Translations under genes and position numbers: made by a program | Assembly: GCF_011516645.4 (NCBI RefSeq) | Contig: NZ_CP088285.1 | Location: 7,706,501 to 7,770,500, forward strand | Source: Bradyrhizobium septentrionale | GTDB taxonomy: Bacteria > Pseudomonadota > Alphaproteobacteria > Rhizobiales > Xanthobacteraceae | Direction of reading: 5' to 3' | DNA length: 64,000 bases | The notes under the pieces: model-generated | Databases searched by the model: none | Told to the model about the DNA's origin: nothing | Seen by the model: the letters and a program-made list of their open reading frames with translations, nothing else | In this document: piece by piece, positions 19,005 through 28,804 of the stretch | How positions within the stretch are numbered: the stretch's first letter is position 1 | Layout of the letters: the number at the start of each line of letters is the position of its first letter

Positions 19005-19400
19005 CTAAGCGGCGACCAACTGATCTTCTTTCGGCATGTCGACCAACTGCTCCAAGATTGATGTAGCGAACTCACCCTGGAAGCTCATGTCCTCGAAGCT
19101 ACGTCGCGAAATCCAATGCCAGCGAAGCAGCACTGTGGCCTTCGCTTTTAGCCCATCGATCGTATGCGCCTCCATCCCTTTGACCCGGTCTGCCATGTCC
19201 TCGATCCCATCGAATGCTGCGGAGACCTCGAGATCAGACTCCCTAAGTCCTAGCTCAACACATACGGCGTCGTAAGCCGCGCGATACTCGTCATATGCCG
19301 CTAAAATCTTGTTGAAGCGGTTTTGCCCCCGCAGGGAGCAGCCGCCGATGCCGCTAATAGTCGGCTGCGGAGCCCGCCAGCCGACAGGATCGAAAGTCAT
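19005..19400 (-). CDS. Hypothetical protein (131 aa)
   Basis: The protein is mostly helical, with conserved-looking Trp, Arg and Glu spacing (FNKILAAYDEYRAAYDAVCV, LLRWHWISRRSFEDM). No TM segment or signal is seen. The family is not recognised. It is divergent from the 65-residue gene at 19440. Confidence 0.6.
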   Translation of the reverse strand: MTFDPVGWRAPQPTISGIGGCSLRGQNRFNKILAAYDEYRAAYDAVCVELGLRESDLEVSAAFDGIEDMADRVKGMEAHTIDGLKAKATVLLRWHWISRRSFEDMSFQGEFATSILEQLVDMPKEDQLVAA

Positions 19401-19439
19401 CTCTGCGTTGACCCGCTAAGCCCAAATGGGAGGTCAACA

Positions 19440-19637
19440 ATGACTAACGACCGAAGCCGACGGGCACCAACAGCTGCAGACCGCGAAGCCCATAAGATCT
19501 TTAAGGCGGTCACGACGAAGGAAACTATGACCGAATACGCGAAAGCGCAAAAAGCACTCTACGATAATCGAGAGCGCCTAAAAACGGAACGGCTGGCGCG
19601 GGAGGCTGAAGCGGCCAACCGCACAAAAGCAAATTAA
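19440..19637 (+). CDS. Small hypothetical protein (65 aa)
   Basis: GGGAGG precedes ATG 19440. The product is strongly charged and probably a single helix (AREAEAANRTKAN at the end). The function is unknown; it may bind nucleic acid, but nothing proves this. Confidence 0.6.
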   Translation: MTNDRSRRAPTAADREAHKIFKAVTTKETMTEYAKAQKALYDNRERLKTERLAREAEAANRTKAN

Positions 19638-19698
19638 GCATCGCTGGATGACCGCGGAGGACCACGCTTTTGGACCCCTGCCTGGTGGAGGGTGAAAA

Positions 19699-19953
19699 AT
19701 GGCCCTGCACTTTCGCCGCGCTGCTGAGGATCTGGAAATTTGGATCGCAAGCAGCGACGACTATTCATTCGTTATCAGCAGCGAGAGCCGAAGTGGACCT
19801 GGCCTACATGGAGAGCCCGGTTTTGTTGCGTCATATCGCCCAGACTTTCTGAATATGCCCGCGGCTCAAGTGTCCGGATCGCCCTTCAGCACGTTCGCTG
19901 AAGCCGAGCAGGCCTGCAATGCGTTCCTGGGTCGCCTCATTATCGAGGGATGA
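19699..19953 (+). CDS. Hypothetical protein (84 aa)
   Basis: It begins MALHFRRAAEDLEIWIAS and continues as a small soluble alpha/beta protein ending in a helix (FAEAEQACNAFLGRLII). Coding composition is good; the family is not recognised. Confidence 0.55.
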   Translation: MALHFRRAAEDLEIWIASSDDYSFVISSESRSGPGLHGEPGFVASYRPDFLNMPAAQVSGSPFSTFAEAEQACNAFLGRLIIEG

Positions 19954-20088
19954 CTACCGGAGCCTCCCGATCACTGAAGGGATTGGCGTCGATCGGGATT
20001 TCAGCGCCAATAGGTTTGCGGGGCCAGAAAGCGAAGTGTGGCAGGATCACTGGCTTGTAGCTGGCCACCGTCGGGGCATAATCACCCA

Positions 20089-20271
20089 ATGATCGAGCAG
20101 CGACCAGCTTTCATGGCTTGCAAAAATCCCGGCACCGGCTGGAGGATCGATATTCTGTGGCCCGATGGCGAAACGGAAGTCATCAAGGGTTTTGTTACGG
20201 AGCACGACGCCACCAAGTGGATTTCTGAGCACTCGACGACCTGGCAAGAAAATCCGGACCAACCGCGCTAG
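20089..20271 (+). CDS. Small hypothetical protein (60 aa)
   Basis: From ATG 20089 the frame gives MIEQRPAFMACKNPGTGWRI, with the pattern WRIDILWPDGETEVIKGF and KWISEHSTTWQ. The compact two-strand, one-helix pattern and even coding bias suggest a real gene. The function is unknown. Confidence 0.55.
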   Translation: MIEQRPAFMACKNPGTGWRIDILWPDGETEVIKGFVTEHDATKWISEHSTTWQENPDQPR

Positions 20272-20360
20272 ACGATTGACCCACCATTGGTGATCGACCG
20301 CTATCAGCAACCGATTCCTAGCGGATTCTCTAAGCGCGCGATCGGCGCGATCACGAGCCG

Positions 20361-20648
20361 ATGCCCCAGCGCCGATACACGAAGTGGTCCGGCCGCTGCT
20401 TCCCGCCTGGCAGTCCCGCGCAGTGGCTCGAGGATGGCCACGTCACCTGCAACATCAAGTGCCACGGCGGCTGCGACCGGATGGTGGACGTCCGTCTAGA
20501 TTCGCTGCCGCAAGATCAGCCTTGGTCTCGAGTGGGCTGGCGCTTGGTCTGCACGGTCTGCGGCGTGGCCGGCGCCGTGCACATCGTTCCTAACTGGTAT
20601 GACATGGAAGGCCATGCTGTGCCGTTCACGAAGAACTGGAGAGCGTGA
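20361..20648 (+). CDS. Putative zinc-ribbon protein (95 aa)
   Basis: Two cysteine pairs (CNIKCHGGC, then CTVCG) separated by about 30 residues suggest a zinc ribbon. The N-terminus is basic (MPQRRYTKWSGR). The function is unknown; it lies among other small accessory genes. Confidence 0.5.
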   Translation: MPQRRYTKWSGRCFPPGSPAQWLEDGHVTCNIKCHGGCDRMVDVRLDSLPQDQPWSRVGWRLVCTVCGVAGAVHIVPNWYDMEGHAVPFTKNWRA

Positions 20649-20753
20649 GCAGGTTTGCTCCCAGCGCGTCTCAAAAATCAGCGCCGCAGGAACGGAACCA
20701 AATAAGGGATTGCCGCTTTTTGCTATTTGAATTGGTTTCTGAAGGGGATGCGA

Positions 20754-20981
20754 ATGAGCTACTTCGACAAGCTTCGTAAGGGATCGGGGCTGCACCGGGC
20801 TACGATCGTCGATGATCGTACATTCTCAATTCAGCCCGCCGGCAATGGTTCGAACGACCTAGGTGCTTTCCAGCGCGTGGCTCAAGACACCGTCCACCAC
20901 GAAGGCGAAGATGGATATCGGATACCGCTCAAAAATCTTACAGGCTCAATCTACGATCTCCTGGTCATTAAGCGAGATTGA
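20754..20981 (+). CDS. Small hypothetical protein (75 aa)
   Basis: AAGGGG lies eight bases before ATG 20754 (MSYFDKLRKGSG). The product is polar with no TM segment. The family is not recognised. Confidence 0.5.
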   Translation: MSYFDKLRKGSGLHRATIVDDRTFSIQPAGNGSNDLGAFQRVAQDTVHHEGEDGYRIPLKNLTGSIYDLLVIKRD

Positions 20982-21145
20982 CGACTGAAAGTTCCGAATT
21001 CGCTTCGGAAGAGCTAGCCGTGGCAGAGGCGTCGCCCGAGCCGCCTGCCCTGCGGGAAACCTAATCCCAAATTTCCATCGCCCCGAAGAGTTCCGGTGTC
21101 AATCATCCCCGTTTGGGGGCGGCGCGGTCCCCGGGAGTGGCAGCC

Positions 21146-21319
21146 ATGGTGCAGAACATCGTCGCCGGACTTGTCGTAGTGGCTTTGATTGTGATCGGTT
21201 CGCTTAGCTACGCCCAGAAACACCATCACTGTGGGCAGGGGTACGTGCTCAAACATTGGCGTGCGCACGCGCACAAGAAAACACAAGAGACCTGCGGATC
21301 AATGAGCCCTTCAATTTAG
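21146..21319 (+). CDS. Small membrane protein (57 aa)
   Basis: ATG 21146 gives MVQNIVAGLVVVALIVIGSL, a TM helix or signal anchor. A His and Lys-rich tail follows (KHHHCGQGY ... AHAHKKTQ) with two cysteines. The function is unknown. Confidence 0.45.
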   Translation: MVQNIVAGLVVVALIVIGSLSYAQKHHHCGQGYVLKHWRAHAHKKTQETCGSMSPSI

Positions 21320-21416
21320 CGCACTACGGAAAGCGAAACGGCCCCGGTCGGGCTTGGGGAGCACACCGGGGCCGCTTCGTGGGGCGCCCCTTTCCGGAGG
21401 AGCGCGATTCACGGTA

Positions 21417-21599
21417 TCGGGAAAAAGTGGCAATCGATACTGCGCTGGCGGGCTACCCCGGAAGGAGCGAGCAACAGAAAGAACCCCAGAGCGTCGGAGC
21501 ACTGGGGCCAAGTTTTTCCTATGCATCAATGAAAATCGGGGCGTGACACCCGAGATTCCAAATCTAACACGCCTTTCAGGAATTGCCACTTTTTCCCGA
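21417..21599. repeat. 18-bp perfect inverted repeat flanking about 150 bp
   Basis: TCGGGAAAAAGTGGCAAT at 21417-21434 and its exact reverse complement at 21582-21599 enclose 147 bases with a hairpin (CCCCAG/CTGGGG) and no convincing frame. This is compatible with a short non-autonomous element. Confidence 0.6.
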
Positions 21600-21774
21600 A
21601 CTTTGCGCTGCAGGTAGGAACGATCGGACCGACCGAACGTCCATATGAAGCTTCCAGCCAAGGGCGCCCCCCGACTGTTGGAAGAAAACCCGTACTGCTC
21701 GGGTTGGCGGTCCCCGGTTGGGGCCGTTTCCGTTTGGGTTCGCCAAACGACCCCTCGATACCTATCTTTCGGGG

Positions 21775-21972
21775 ATGCCGATTACCCGAAAGCCGATCGA
21801 GATCCCGCCGCAAGTCGCCCGCCAGTTCGCAGCGGACATGAAGGCCTATCACGCCGAACAGGATAATAACCAGCGCGACCGGATCGCGGTCGGCACCAGG
21901 CACATGCTACTCGAGCATACGCCGACCGGCACCAAGCTGCGGCTGAGCGAAGTGAAGAGCTATTCAAGTTAA
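21775..21972 (+). CDS. Small hypothetical protein (65 aa)
   Basis: ATG 21775 gives MPITRKPIEIPPQVARQFAA, a charged helical protein ending RLSEVKSYSS. No close ribosome site is seen. Coding composition is good; the function is unknown. Confidence 0.5.
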   Translation: MPITRKPIEIPPQVARQFAADMKAYHAEQDNNQRDRIAVGTRHMLLEHTPTGTKLRLSEVKSYSS

Positions 21973-22188
21973 TGCGGTGAGGATGGTACACTGGAAATCG
22001 TGGCGCCGACGGTCGGAAATCCGCTTTGCGGAGCAGCTACCGCCGGGGTCCTCTCACCGGGACCCGCCGAATGAGGACCTGTAGCCCCTCGGCCGTAACA
22101 TGAAGCTGCGGCGGCTGAGCCAGGCAATCACGGCAGCGCCTGGCTGAGCGCGAATGGGTACTCGCGCGCATAGCCGAAACGGCCTGAT

Positions 22189-22238
22189 GTGACTTTTAGT
22201 CATGGGGTCGAGGGTTCGAGTCCCTCTTACGCTTACCA
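22189..22238 (+). repeat. tRNA-Lys-like 3' fragment (att-type remnant B)
   Basis: GTGACTTTTAGTCATGG, the T-arm GGGTTCGAGTCCC and a terminal CCA repeat the fragment at 17231, with differences only near the 3' acceptor side and at one base of the anticodon arm. The upstream sequence does not complete a tRNA. Confidence 0.7.
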
Positions 22239-22762
22239 AATCGTGAGCTAAGTCAAACACTTGCTGCACAACACATGGTCGCTCGTGTTCGTGTCCGGAC
22301 CAGGTCCGCAATTGGCCGGGTATCGGATGGGTAGGATTACTCCCGCCCGGCTCGCCGGAAAACGATATCTATTCTCCGTCTGAATTGGCTGGCCAAGCGA
22401 GGCCATTAGCAAATCAGCAAGCAGGTCGGCGCAGGCTTTCCGGAGGGACGGGACCGATGGGGATCGTAGAGTACGGTCACGTTTCGGGAGGAGCTGGCGC
22501 GCGGCCCTGGCGCCGGCTCTTCTTCCAAACGTTTGTGTGAGCCAAGCAACAGCCGTTTGGCGCAAGTCCTGCTAGGCTATTGATACTGGGAATTCAGGGC
22601 CCCAGCGCTGGAAATGACAGGGCGCCGCCGGGACAAACCATTTCGGGCCCGGCGGCGTACTTTTACAAGTTGCATCGAAGGCCCAGCGTCACGCGGCCTG
22701 CCATCCGCTGAATATCCGCAAAGAGCAAGGAGACGATAGGATCGGCGTAGCTTCCGCTGATA
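22239..22762. other. Intergenic stretch with repeats, no supported gene
   Basis: It contains a repeated segment (22513-22609) also found around the outer IS66 insertion, and the second copy of the hairpin terminator (22624-22663). No frame is convincing. Confidence 0.5.
22624..22663 (+). terminator. Repeated hairpin terminator, copy 2
   Basis: GCCGCCGGG (22624-22632) pairs with CCCGGCGGC (22648-22656), with the loop ACAAACCATTTCGGG and tail GTACTTTTAC. It is nearly identical to the copy at 18955. Confidence 0.65.
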
Positions 22763-23098
22763 TCATTGATGCTCTGATGAGACGAAGGTCTGATCATCCT
22801 CCGGTCCCGGATCGTTAGGTTGGCTGCGTTCATCGTCGCCAACCGTAGCCTTGGTTTCGATCTGCTCCAGGCTGTCGCTCGCGGAAACTGCCCGATCATC
22901 ATCGAAGCGAGCCAATGCCGCTTCGACGAGGTCGATCTCCTCGCGAAGAATGCCGCTCAAGACCGATGGCTGGAAACCGGGAACGCTCCTGGTCTGAAGG
23001 TCGTCAAACAGCCGCTTGCGATGGTCTCTGATCTCTTCGAGCGCTCGGCGATTCTTCAAAGACACGTAGCCAGCGATGATTTGCTCTATGGCGTTCAT
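22763..23098 (-). CDS. Hypothetical protein (111 aa)
   Basis: From MNAIEQIIAGYVSLKNRR the product is helical and charged, probably a coiled coil over residues 1-75, with an acidic disordered tail (PNDPGPEDDQTF). The start 23098 is chosen over 23170 for composition. The function is unknown. Confidence 0.5.
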   Translation of the reverse strand: MNAIEQIIAGYVSLKNRRALEEIRDHRKRLFDDLQTRSVPGFQPSVLSGILREEIDLVEAALARFDDDRAVSASDSLEQIETKATVGDDERSQPNDPGPEDDQTFVSSEHQ

Positions 23099-23424
23099 CG
23101 GAAAACCCAAACTAAAATGATTAACGTAATACAATCGTTCCATTAAAGCGGCCACGGTGCTTACTGACAAGGCCCCGTCCTCAACTGTAGGTCGCTAGCG
23201 CTAATCGGCCGCCCGGCCTAACGCTGATGGTAATCAATTTGGGACATGCCTCCTGGCACAAAGTGCATAGTAGGCAAGTGCTCGTATTTTCCACCTTCCC
23301 TCATCTACGCGACGCATTGCGGGTGAGCCACGATGAAACGACCAAAACGCTTGATCTAAAGAAGGCACGTCGAGAGAATGCGACTGCACCGGGGCGGGCG
23401 CGCGCATCATTGGGACCTTGAGGA

Positions 23425-23697
23425 ATGATCGACGACAGAAATGGCGAAGCGGCGACCGAGTACAGTCCTGCCTTCGTCATCTTGGTGGATGGCTACATTA
23501 CCCAGGGTAACCTAGCGGCGCTTCAAGGCCTCCGGTCTATCTACACCGCGGCTACACGCAGACCGCTTGTTTCCAGCCGAGAGGACAACCTCAGCCTCAT
23601 TGCAATCTTCAAAGCGCGCCTCGAACTCCTGGATGAGGCCATCACCATGGTCAGTCTCGACGCGCTCAAGCGACGTCTCATAAAAGAACGATTATGA
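23425..23697 (+). CDS. Hypothetical protein (90 aa)
   Basis: TTGAGGA precedes ATG 23425. The helical protein (VILVDGYITQGNLAALQGLR ... RLIKERL) has coding-like composition. The family is not recognised. Confidence 0.5.
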   Translation: MIDDRNGEAATEYSPAFVILVDGYITQGNLAALQGLRSIYTAATRRPLVSSREDNLSLIAIFKARLELLDEAITMVSLDALKRRLIKERL

Positions 23698-23729
23698 GAT
23701 GCACATTGCAACAACCGCTGATCGGACGA

Positions 23730-23963
23730 CTACGTTCGATCTCGCTTCGACTCGGCAACCAACTCAAATTTCGAGCGCAGCTCTCTGCAGATGCGCTCGA
23801 GCCGATCATGTAATTCGTAGAGATCTTGCGGCGCGGCGACCACAGTTGTGCGAAACCCGAGCCGCTTGTCCTCGCTGATTTGAAAGAAGGCGGTCAATCC
23901 AAACCGTTCCAGGATCAATTCATGAAGCTGGTCTTTGGTGATCTTTTGCTTTTGTAATGACAT
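23730..23963 (-). CDS. Hypothetical protein (77 aa)
   Basis: From MSLQKQKITKDQLHELILER the helical, charged protein ends SKFELVAESKRDRT. The longer frame to 24110 has poor composition. The function is unknown. Confidence 0.5.
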   Translation of the reverse strand: MSLQKQKITKDQLHELILERFGLTAFFQISEDKRLGFRTTVVAAPQDLYELHDRLERICRELRSKFELVAESKRDRT

Positions 23964-24106
23964 TGAAAAAAGCCGATCTCTAAAATTCCTTCCTTTTGCT
24001 TTTTGCGCAGCACTCCTGCAAGCGCTTTGTAGCATTCCCCGTAATTGCCCGGGCCCGCAGCCACCCCCTCCGGTGTAATCATCTGGTGGCTTGCAGAACG
24101 ATAGCC

Positions 24107-24265
24107 TCACTCTCTTGGTGGCTCCGAATGTATGTCGCGTTTCGCGCTCTGGAGTTCGGCTAGCAAGTCCCTGATGTCGTGCAACGTAAGCGGATCGGAG
24201 ATGCGCCCGGCAAGCTCCGTGAGGTGCCCGATTTTCTTATCCAACTCTGCGCATCGCGCGCACAT
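24107..24265 (-). CDS. Small hypothetical protein with CxxC (52 aa)
   Basis: The start MCARCAELDKKIGHL gives one CxxC followed by a long helix. This is a small protein type seen often in Bradyrhizobium accessory DNA, as judged from memory. The function is unknown. Confidence 0.5.
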   Translation of the reverse strand: MCARCAELDKKIGHLTELAGRISDPLTLHDIRDLLAELQSAKRDIHSEPPRE

Positions 24266-24427
24266 GGGGCGATTGCTCCTGCGTTCGAAGCAAGTAAAAC
24301 CGGTTGCGCTCTTTTCCTCAAGGACCGCCGACGAGCTGCCTCCCAAAGAATATGGTTATTCCGTATAGGCCCCGGCCTGGAAATGCTCTAAATATCACCT
24401 GGAGAGAACGGCATTTAGGTGGGGAAT

Positions 24428-24952
24428 ATGTCCTGTGACCCGATGGCCGCCGCCATTGATTGGCTGGATGCTTACCGCTCGCGCGACCTCGATACTCTCA
24501 TGTCATTGTTTGGGGACGAAGCGATCCTCGAATGCACCTGTTGTGTTTCCGAGACGGTCGTCGGGAAAGAGCCGTTGAGGGCATTTTGGCCTGAACGCTT
24601 CAAAGACTGTGGCGTTTCGATCGAGGTGCACGACTTGGTGCCCGAAAGCGATGGGGCTTCAATTTCCTATATCGCTCGCGACGAGCTGGTGATGGCCACC
24701 TTGAAGCTCGCCCCCGATGGCAAGATCGCCTTCATGCGATGGGGCCGTCCGCCCATGCTATCAGAAAAGCCGTTGGATGCACCGATCGACGAGGAGTTTC
24801 CATTTTTTGTATTGGAACGGATCGACGGAATTTATCGAGACCTGCTTAGCCCGTTTGGCTCGCTGAATGAAGCGCTCTCCAACGTGAAGAACTCACCACC
24901 TGGCGAATACGCAATCTTGCATCTGGGCGAGATCGTTTGGCCGCAAAGGTAG
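24428..24952 (+). CDS. SnoaL / NTF2-like domain protein
   Basis: The 174-residue protein begins with the NTF2-like opening MAAAIDWLDAYRSRDLDTLM, where ALEC-type strands and the WPERF helix complete a cone-shaped fold over residues 5-105. The C-terminal part adds strands of unknown role. ATG 24428 follows GTGGGGA. Such domains bind small ligands or act as isomerases; the substrate is unknown. Confidence 0.6.
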   Translation: MSCDPMAAAIDWLDAYRSRDLDTLMSLFGDEAILECTCCVSETVVGKEPLRAFWPERFKDCGVSIEVHDLVPESDGASISYIARDELVMATLKLAPDGKIAFMRWGRPPMLSEKPLDAPIDEEFPFFVLERIDGIYRDLLSPFGSLNEALSNVKNSPPGEYAILHLGEIVWPQR

Positions 24953-26736
24953 TGCCTCAGTTCGTTTCTGCGTTACCGCATTCCCGACATTGGCGGCCGC
25001 ACTGCGTTGCAGTCAGCGCTAGAAAAGCTTCACCGGCTCTTCTTAATTTGTGTGAACGAAGCAACAGTTGATGGGTACGCATACGACGAGGACCGCGTGA
25101 TGGACGCATGCGCGCGGGTACGGCGAGCTCTATGATGGCGTTTGCGTGAAGGTCAGGCGGCCTGCTGATCGGCGGGCTTGTCGGCTTGGCGCAGGAGCTT
25201 CCATTCCCAGGGCAGCAATTCGTGCAGACGCGATGCGGGAAGATCGGCGATACGGGCGAGGACGTCGGCGAGCCAGGCTTTCGGATCGACGTCGTTGAGA
25301 CGACAGGTCGTGATCATCGTCAGCATGATGGCGGCACGGTCGGCACCACGCTGGCTGCCGGCGAAGGTCCAGTTGCGCCTTCCCAAGGCGATGCCTCTCA
25401 ATGCGCGCTCAGCACAATTGTTGGTCAAGCAGATCCTGCCATCGTCGAGGAAGCGGGCGAAGTCGTCCCAGCGCCTGAGCATGTAATTCATAGGCTTCAG
25501 GACCTCGGAGGAGCGAGAGAGGGTTTCGCGCTCACGCAGCAACCAGGCGTGCATGTCCCCGAGGAGCGGCTTGCTCTTTTCCTGGCGCACGGCGCGCCGC
25601 TCTTCGGCGCCGCAGCCGTTAATGGCGCGCTCGATCTCGAACAACACATCCAGGCGCCTGACCGCCTCCAGCGCGATCGGAGAGACCGGTTTACCTCTCT
25701 TGCCTTCCCGGGCATTCTTCTCGATGTCAGCCAGCTCGAAGAAGCCCCGCCGCGCATGGGCGAAGCAAAACGCCGGCGTAATCGGCAGCACCTTCTTCTG
25801 CGGGTCGAACAGCGGCTCGAAGCCGTTGTAGCAATCGGCTTGCAGGATGCCGGCGAAGGCGGCCAGATGCTTCTGCGGATGCTCGCCTCGTCGGTCGCTC
25901 GAGGCGTAATAGACCGCCGCCGGCGGCGCAGGCCCGGCAAAGGGCCGGTCATCCCGCACATAAGTCCAGATCCGCCCGGTCGTGCACTTGCCCTTCGCCA
26001 GGATACGGATGGTGGTGTCATCGCCATGAAGGCGCTCAGCAGCGAGCACATGGCGTTCGATCAAGTGGAAGAGTGGCATGACGGCGAAGGTCCCGTGGCC
26101 GACCTGGTCGGCCAGCGTCGACAGCGGCAAATCGATCCTCTCGGCCTTAAAGCGCGCACTCTGGCGGTTGAGCGGGATATGCATGCCGAACTTGTCGAAC
26201 AGGATCGTCGCCAGCAATTGTGGGCCGATGAAGCCGCGCGGCGTGGCATGGAACGGCGCAGGCGGCTGGCTGATCTTCTCGCAATCGCGGCAGGTGAACT
26301 TCTCGCGCACTGTCTCGATGACCTTGAAGCGACGCGGGATCTCCTCCAGCGTCTTGGTCACATCCTCGCCGACCTTCGCCAGCCGCGATCCGCCGCAGCA
26401 GGCGCAGCTCGTCGGAGCGTCAATGACGACGCGCTCGTGTTCGATGTCGTCCGGCCAAGGCTTGCGCACCGGCCGCTTGCGCGTGAAGGGGCGGACGTTC
26501 TGCGTCTTCGCCGCTGCGGCCTGCGCCGCAAGCTCATCCTCGCTCGCCGTGGCGACGAGGTCTTCGAGCTCCAGTTCCAACTGCTCGAGCAGCCGCGCCG
26601 TGCGCTCGGAGCGCTGCCCGTACAGTTCGCGTTTGAGCTTCTCGATCCGCAGCTCGAGAGTACGCATACGACGAGGACCGCGTGATGGACGCATGCGCGC
26701 GGGTACGGCGAGCTCTATGATGGCGTTGCGTGAAGG

Positions 26737-28410
26737 TCAGGCGGCCTGCTGATCGGCGGGCTTGTCGGCTTGGCGCAGGAGCTTCCATTCCCAGGGCAGC
26801 AATTCGTGCAGACGCGATGCGGGAAGATCGGCGATACGGGCGAGGACGTCGGCGAGCCAGGCTTTCGGATCGACGTCGTTGAGACGACAGGTCGTGATCA
26901 TCGTCAGCATGATGGCGGCACGGTCGGCACCACGCTGGCTGCCGGCGAAGGTCCAGTTGCGCCTTCCCAAGGCGATGCCTCTCAATGCGCGCTCAGCACA
27001 ATTGTTGGTCAAGCAGATCCTGCCATCGTCGAGGAAGCGGGCGAAGTCGTCCCAGCGCCTGAGCATGTAATTCATAGGCTTCAGGACCTCGGAGGAGCGA
27101 GAGAGGGTTTCGCGCTCACGCAGCAACCAGGCGTGCATGTCCCCGAGGAGCGGCTTGCTCTTTTCCTGGCGCACGGCGCGCCGCTCTTCGGCGCCGCAGC
27201 CGTTAATGGCGCGCTCGATCTCGAACAACACATCCAGGCGCCTGACCGCCTCCAGCGCGATCGGAGAGACCGGTTTACCTCTCTTGCCTTCCCGGGCATT
27301 CTTCTCGATGTCAGCCAGCTCGAAGAAGCCCCGCCGCGCATGGGCGAAGCAAAACGCCGGCGTAATCGGCAGCACCTTCTTCTGCGGGTCGAACAGTGGC
27401 TCGAAGCCGTTGTAGCAATCGGCTTGCAGGATGCCGGCGAAGGCGGCCAGATGCTTCTGCGGATGCTCGCCTCGTCGGTCGCTCGAGGCGTAATAGACCG
27501 CCGCCGGCGGCGCAGGCCCGGCAAAGGGCCGGTTATCCCGCACATAAGTCCAGATCCGCCCGGTCGTGCACTTGCCCTTCGCCAGGATACGGATGGTGGT
27601 GTCATCGCCATGAAGGCGCTCAGCAGCGAGCACATGGCGTTCGATCAAGTGGAAGAGTGGCATGACGGCGAAGGTCCCGTGGCCGACCTGGTCGGCCAGC
27701 GTCGACAGCGGCAAATCGATCCTCTCGGCCTTAAAGCGCGCACTCTGGCGGTTGAGCGGGATATGCATGCCGAACTTGTCGAACAGGATCGTCGCCAGCA
27801 ATTGTGGGCCGATGAAGCCGCGCGGCGTGGCATGGAACGGCGCAGGCGGCTGGCTGATCTTCTCGCAATCGCGGCAGGTGAACTTCTCGCGCACTGTTTC
27901 GATGACCTTGAAGCGACGCGGGATCTCCTCCAGCGTCTTGGTCACATCCTCGCCGACCTTCGCCAGCCGCGATCCGCCGCAGCAGGCGCAGCTCGTCGGA
28001 GCGTCAATGACGACGCGCTCGTGTTCGATGTCGTCCGGCCAAGGCTTGCGCACCGGCCGCTTGCGCGTGAAGGGGCGGACGTTCTGCGTCTTCGCCGCTG
28101 CGGCCTGCGCCGCAAGCTCATCCTCGCTCGCCGTGGCGACGAGGTCTTCGAGCTCCAGTTCCAACTGCTCGAGCAGCCGCGCCGTGCGCTCGGAGCGCTG
28201 CCCGTACAGTTCGCGTTTCAGCTTCTCGATGCGCAACTCGAGATGAGCGATCAGCGCCTCGGTATCCGACAGTTTCGCCTGCGCATTCGCGGCTTGCGCC
28301 TGCCAGTTGGCGGCCTTCGCCTCGGCTTTCTGTCGCGCCTCACGCTCGGCCTGCAGCGCCGCCAGGGCACTGACAAGGTCCGATGGAAGATCATCCGGCT
28401 TCGATATCAT
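26737..28410 (-). CDS. tnpC: IS66 transposase TnpC
   Basis: This 557-residue DDE-type transposase has an N-terminal leucine-zipper-like helix (residues 15-75), the zinc-binding CACCGGSRL with a later CRDC pair, then the catalytic domain (HGDDTTIR, ILQADCYNGFEPL, CLTNNCAERALRGIALGR) and the IS66 C-terminal tail. It is intact and complete, so it is potentially active. Confidence 0.93.
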   Translation of the reverse strand: MISKPDDLPSDLVSALAALQAEREARQKAEAKAANWQAQAANAQAKLSDTEALIAHLELRIEKLKRELYGQRSERTARLLEQLELELEDLVATASEDELAAQAAAAKTQNVRPFTRKRPVRKPWPDDIEHERVVIDAPTSCACCGGSRLAKVGEDVTKTLEEIPRRFKVIETVREKFTCRDCEKISQPPAPFHATPRGFIGPQLLATILFDKFGMHIPLNRQSARFKAERIDLPLSTLADQVGHGTFAVMPLFHLIERHVLAAERLHGDDTTIRILAKGKCTTGRIWTYVRDNRPFAGPAPPAAVYYASSDRRGEHPQKHLAAFAGILQADCYNGFEPLFDPQKKVLPITPAFCFAHARRGFFELADIEKNAREGKRGKPVSPIALEAVRRLDVLFEIERAINGCGAEERRAVRQEKSKPLLGDMHAWLLRERETLSRSSEVLKPMNYMLRRWDDFARFLDDGRICLTNNCAERALRGIALGRRNWTFAGSQRGADRAAIMLTMITTCRLNDVDPKAWLADVLARIADLPASRLHELLPWEWKLLRQADKPADQQAA

Positions 28411-28456
28411 GGAGCCATTGAATCAGATCGAGCCGCAGATTCAAACCGTAAAACGA

Positions 28457-28804
28457 CTATCCGACCCGCGTCGGACGCTGGGTTTCTTGAGGGTTGCGCC
28501 AATCGATCCCGGACAACAGATAGCTCAACTGCGCCGGAGAGATCGTTACCGATTCACCAGCAACCGATGGCCAGATGAACCTGCCTCTCTCGAGTCTTTT
28601 GGTGAACAAGCAGGCGCCCTGGCCATCGTGCCAAATGACCTTCAATAGATCACCGCGTTTGCCCCGGAAGCAGAAAAGACCGCCGCCCATGGCGTCGCGC
28701 TTGAGCACTTCCTGCACGCGCAGAGCCAGGCTCGGAAAGCCGCACCGCATGTCGGTATGGCCCGTCGCCAGCCACACCCGCACGCCCGTCGGGATCGGGA
28801 TCAT
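28457..28804 (-). CDS. tnpB: IS66 accessory protein TnpB
   Basis: This 115-residue IS66 Orf2-type protein begins MIPIPTGVRVWLATGHTDMR and includes FCFRGKRGDLLKVIWHDGQG. It is needed with TnpA and TnpC for transposition, though its role is unclear. It overlaps the tnpA stop by 4 bases. Its C-terminal half is identical to that of the outer copy. Confidence 0.93.
   Translation of the reverse strand: MIPIPTGVRVWLATGHTDMRCGFPSLALRVQEVLKRDAMGGGLFCFRGKRGDLLKVIWHDGQGACLFTKRLERGRFIWPSVAGESVTISPAQLSYLLSGIDWRNPQETQRPTRVG

Noticed and set aside
17849..22238. The run of short genes as a phage remnant
   Set aside because: No capsid, tail, terminase, replication or lysis gene is recognisable; only an integrase outside the run and tRNA fragments are present.
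17195..22311. Minus-strand frames with GTRTLDPMIKSH or GTRTLDPMTKSH over the tRNA fragments
   Set aside because: These are translations of tRNA 3' ends, a known source of false proteins.
25186..28578. Plus-strand frames of about 500-600 residues across the IS66 elements
   Set aside because: They are antisense shadows of tnpC and repeat identically in both copies.
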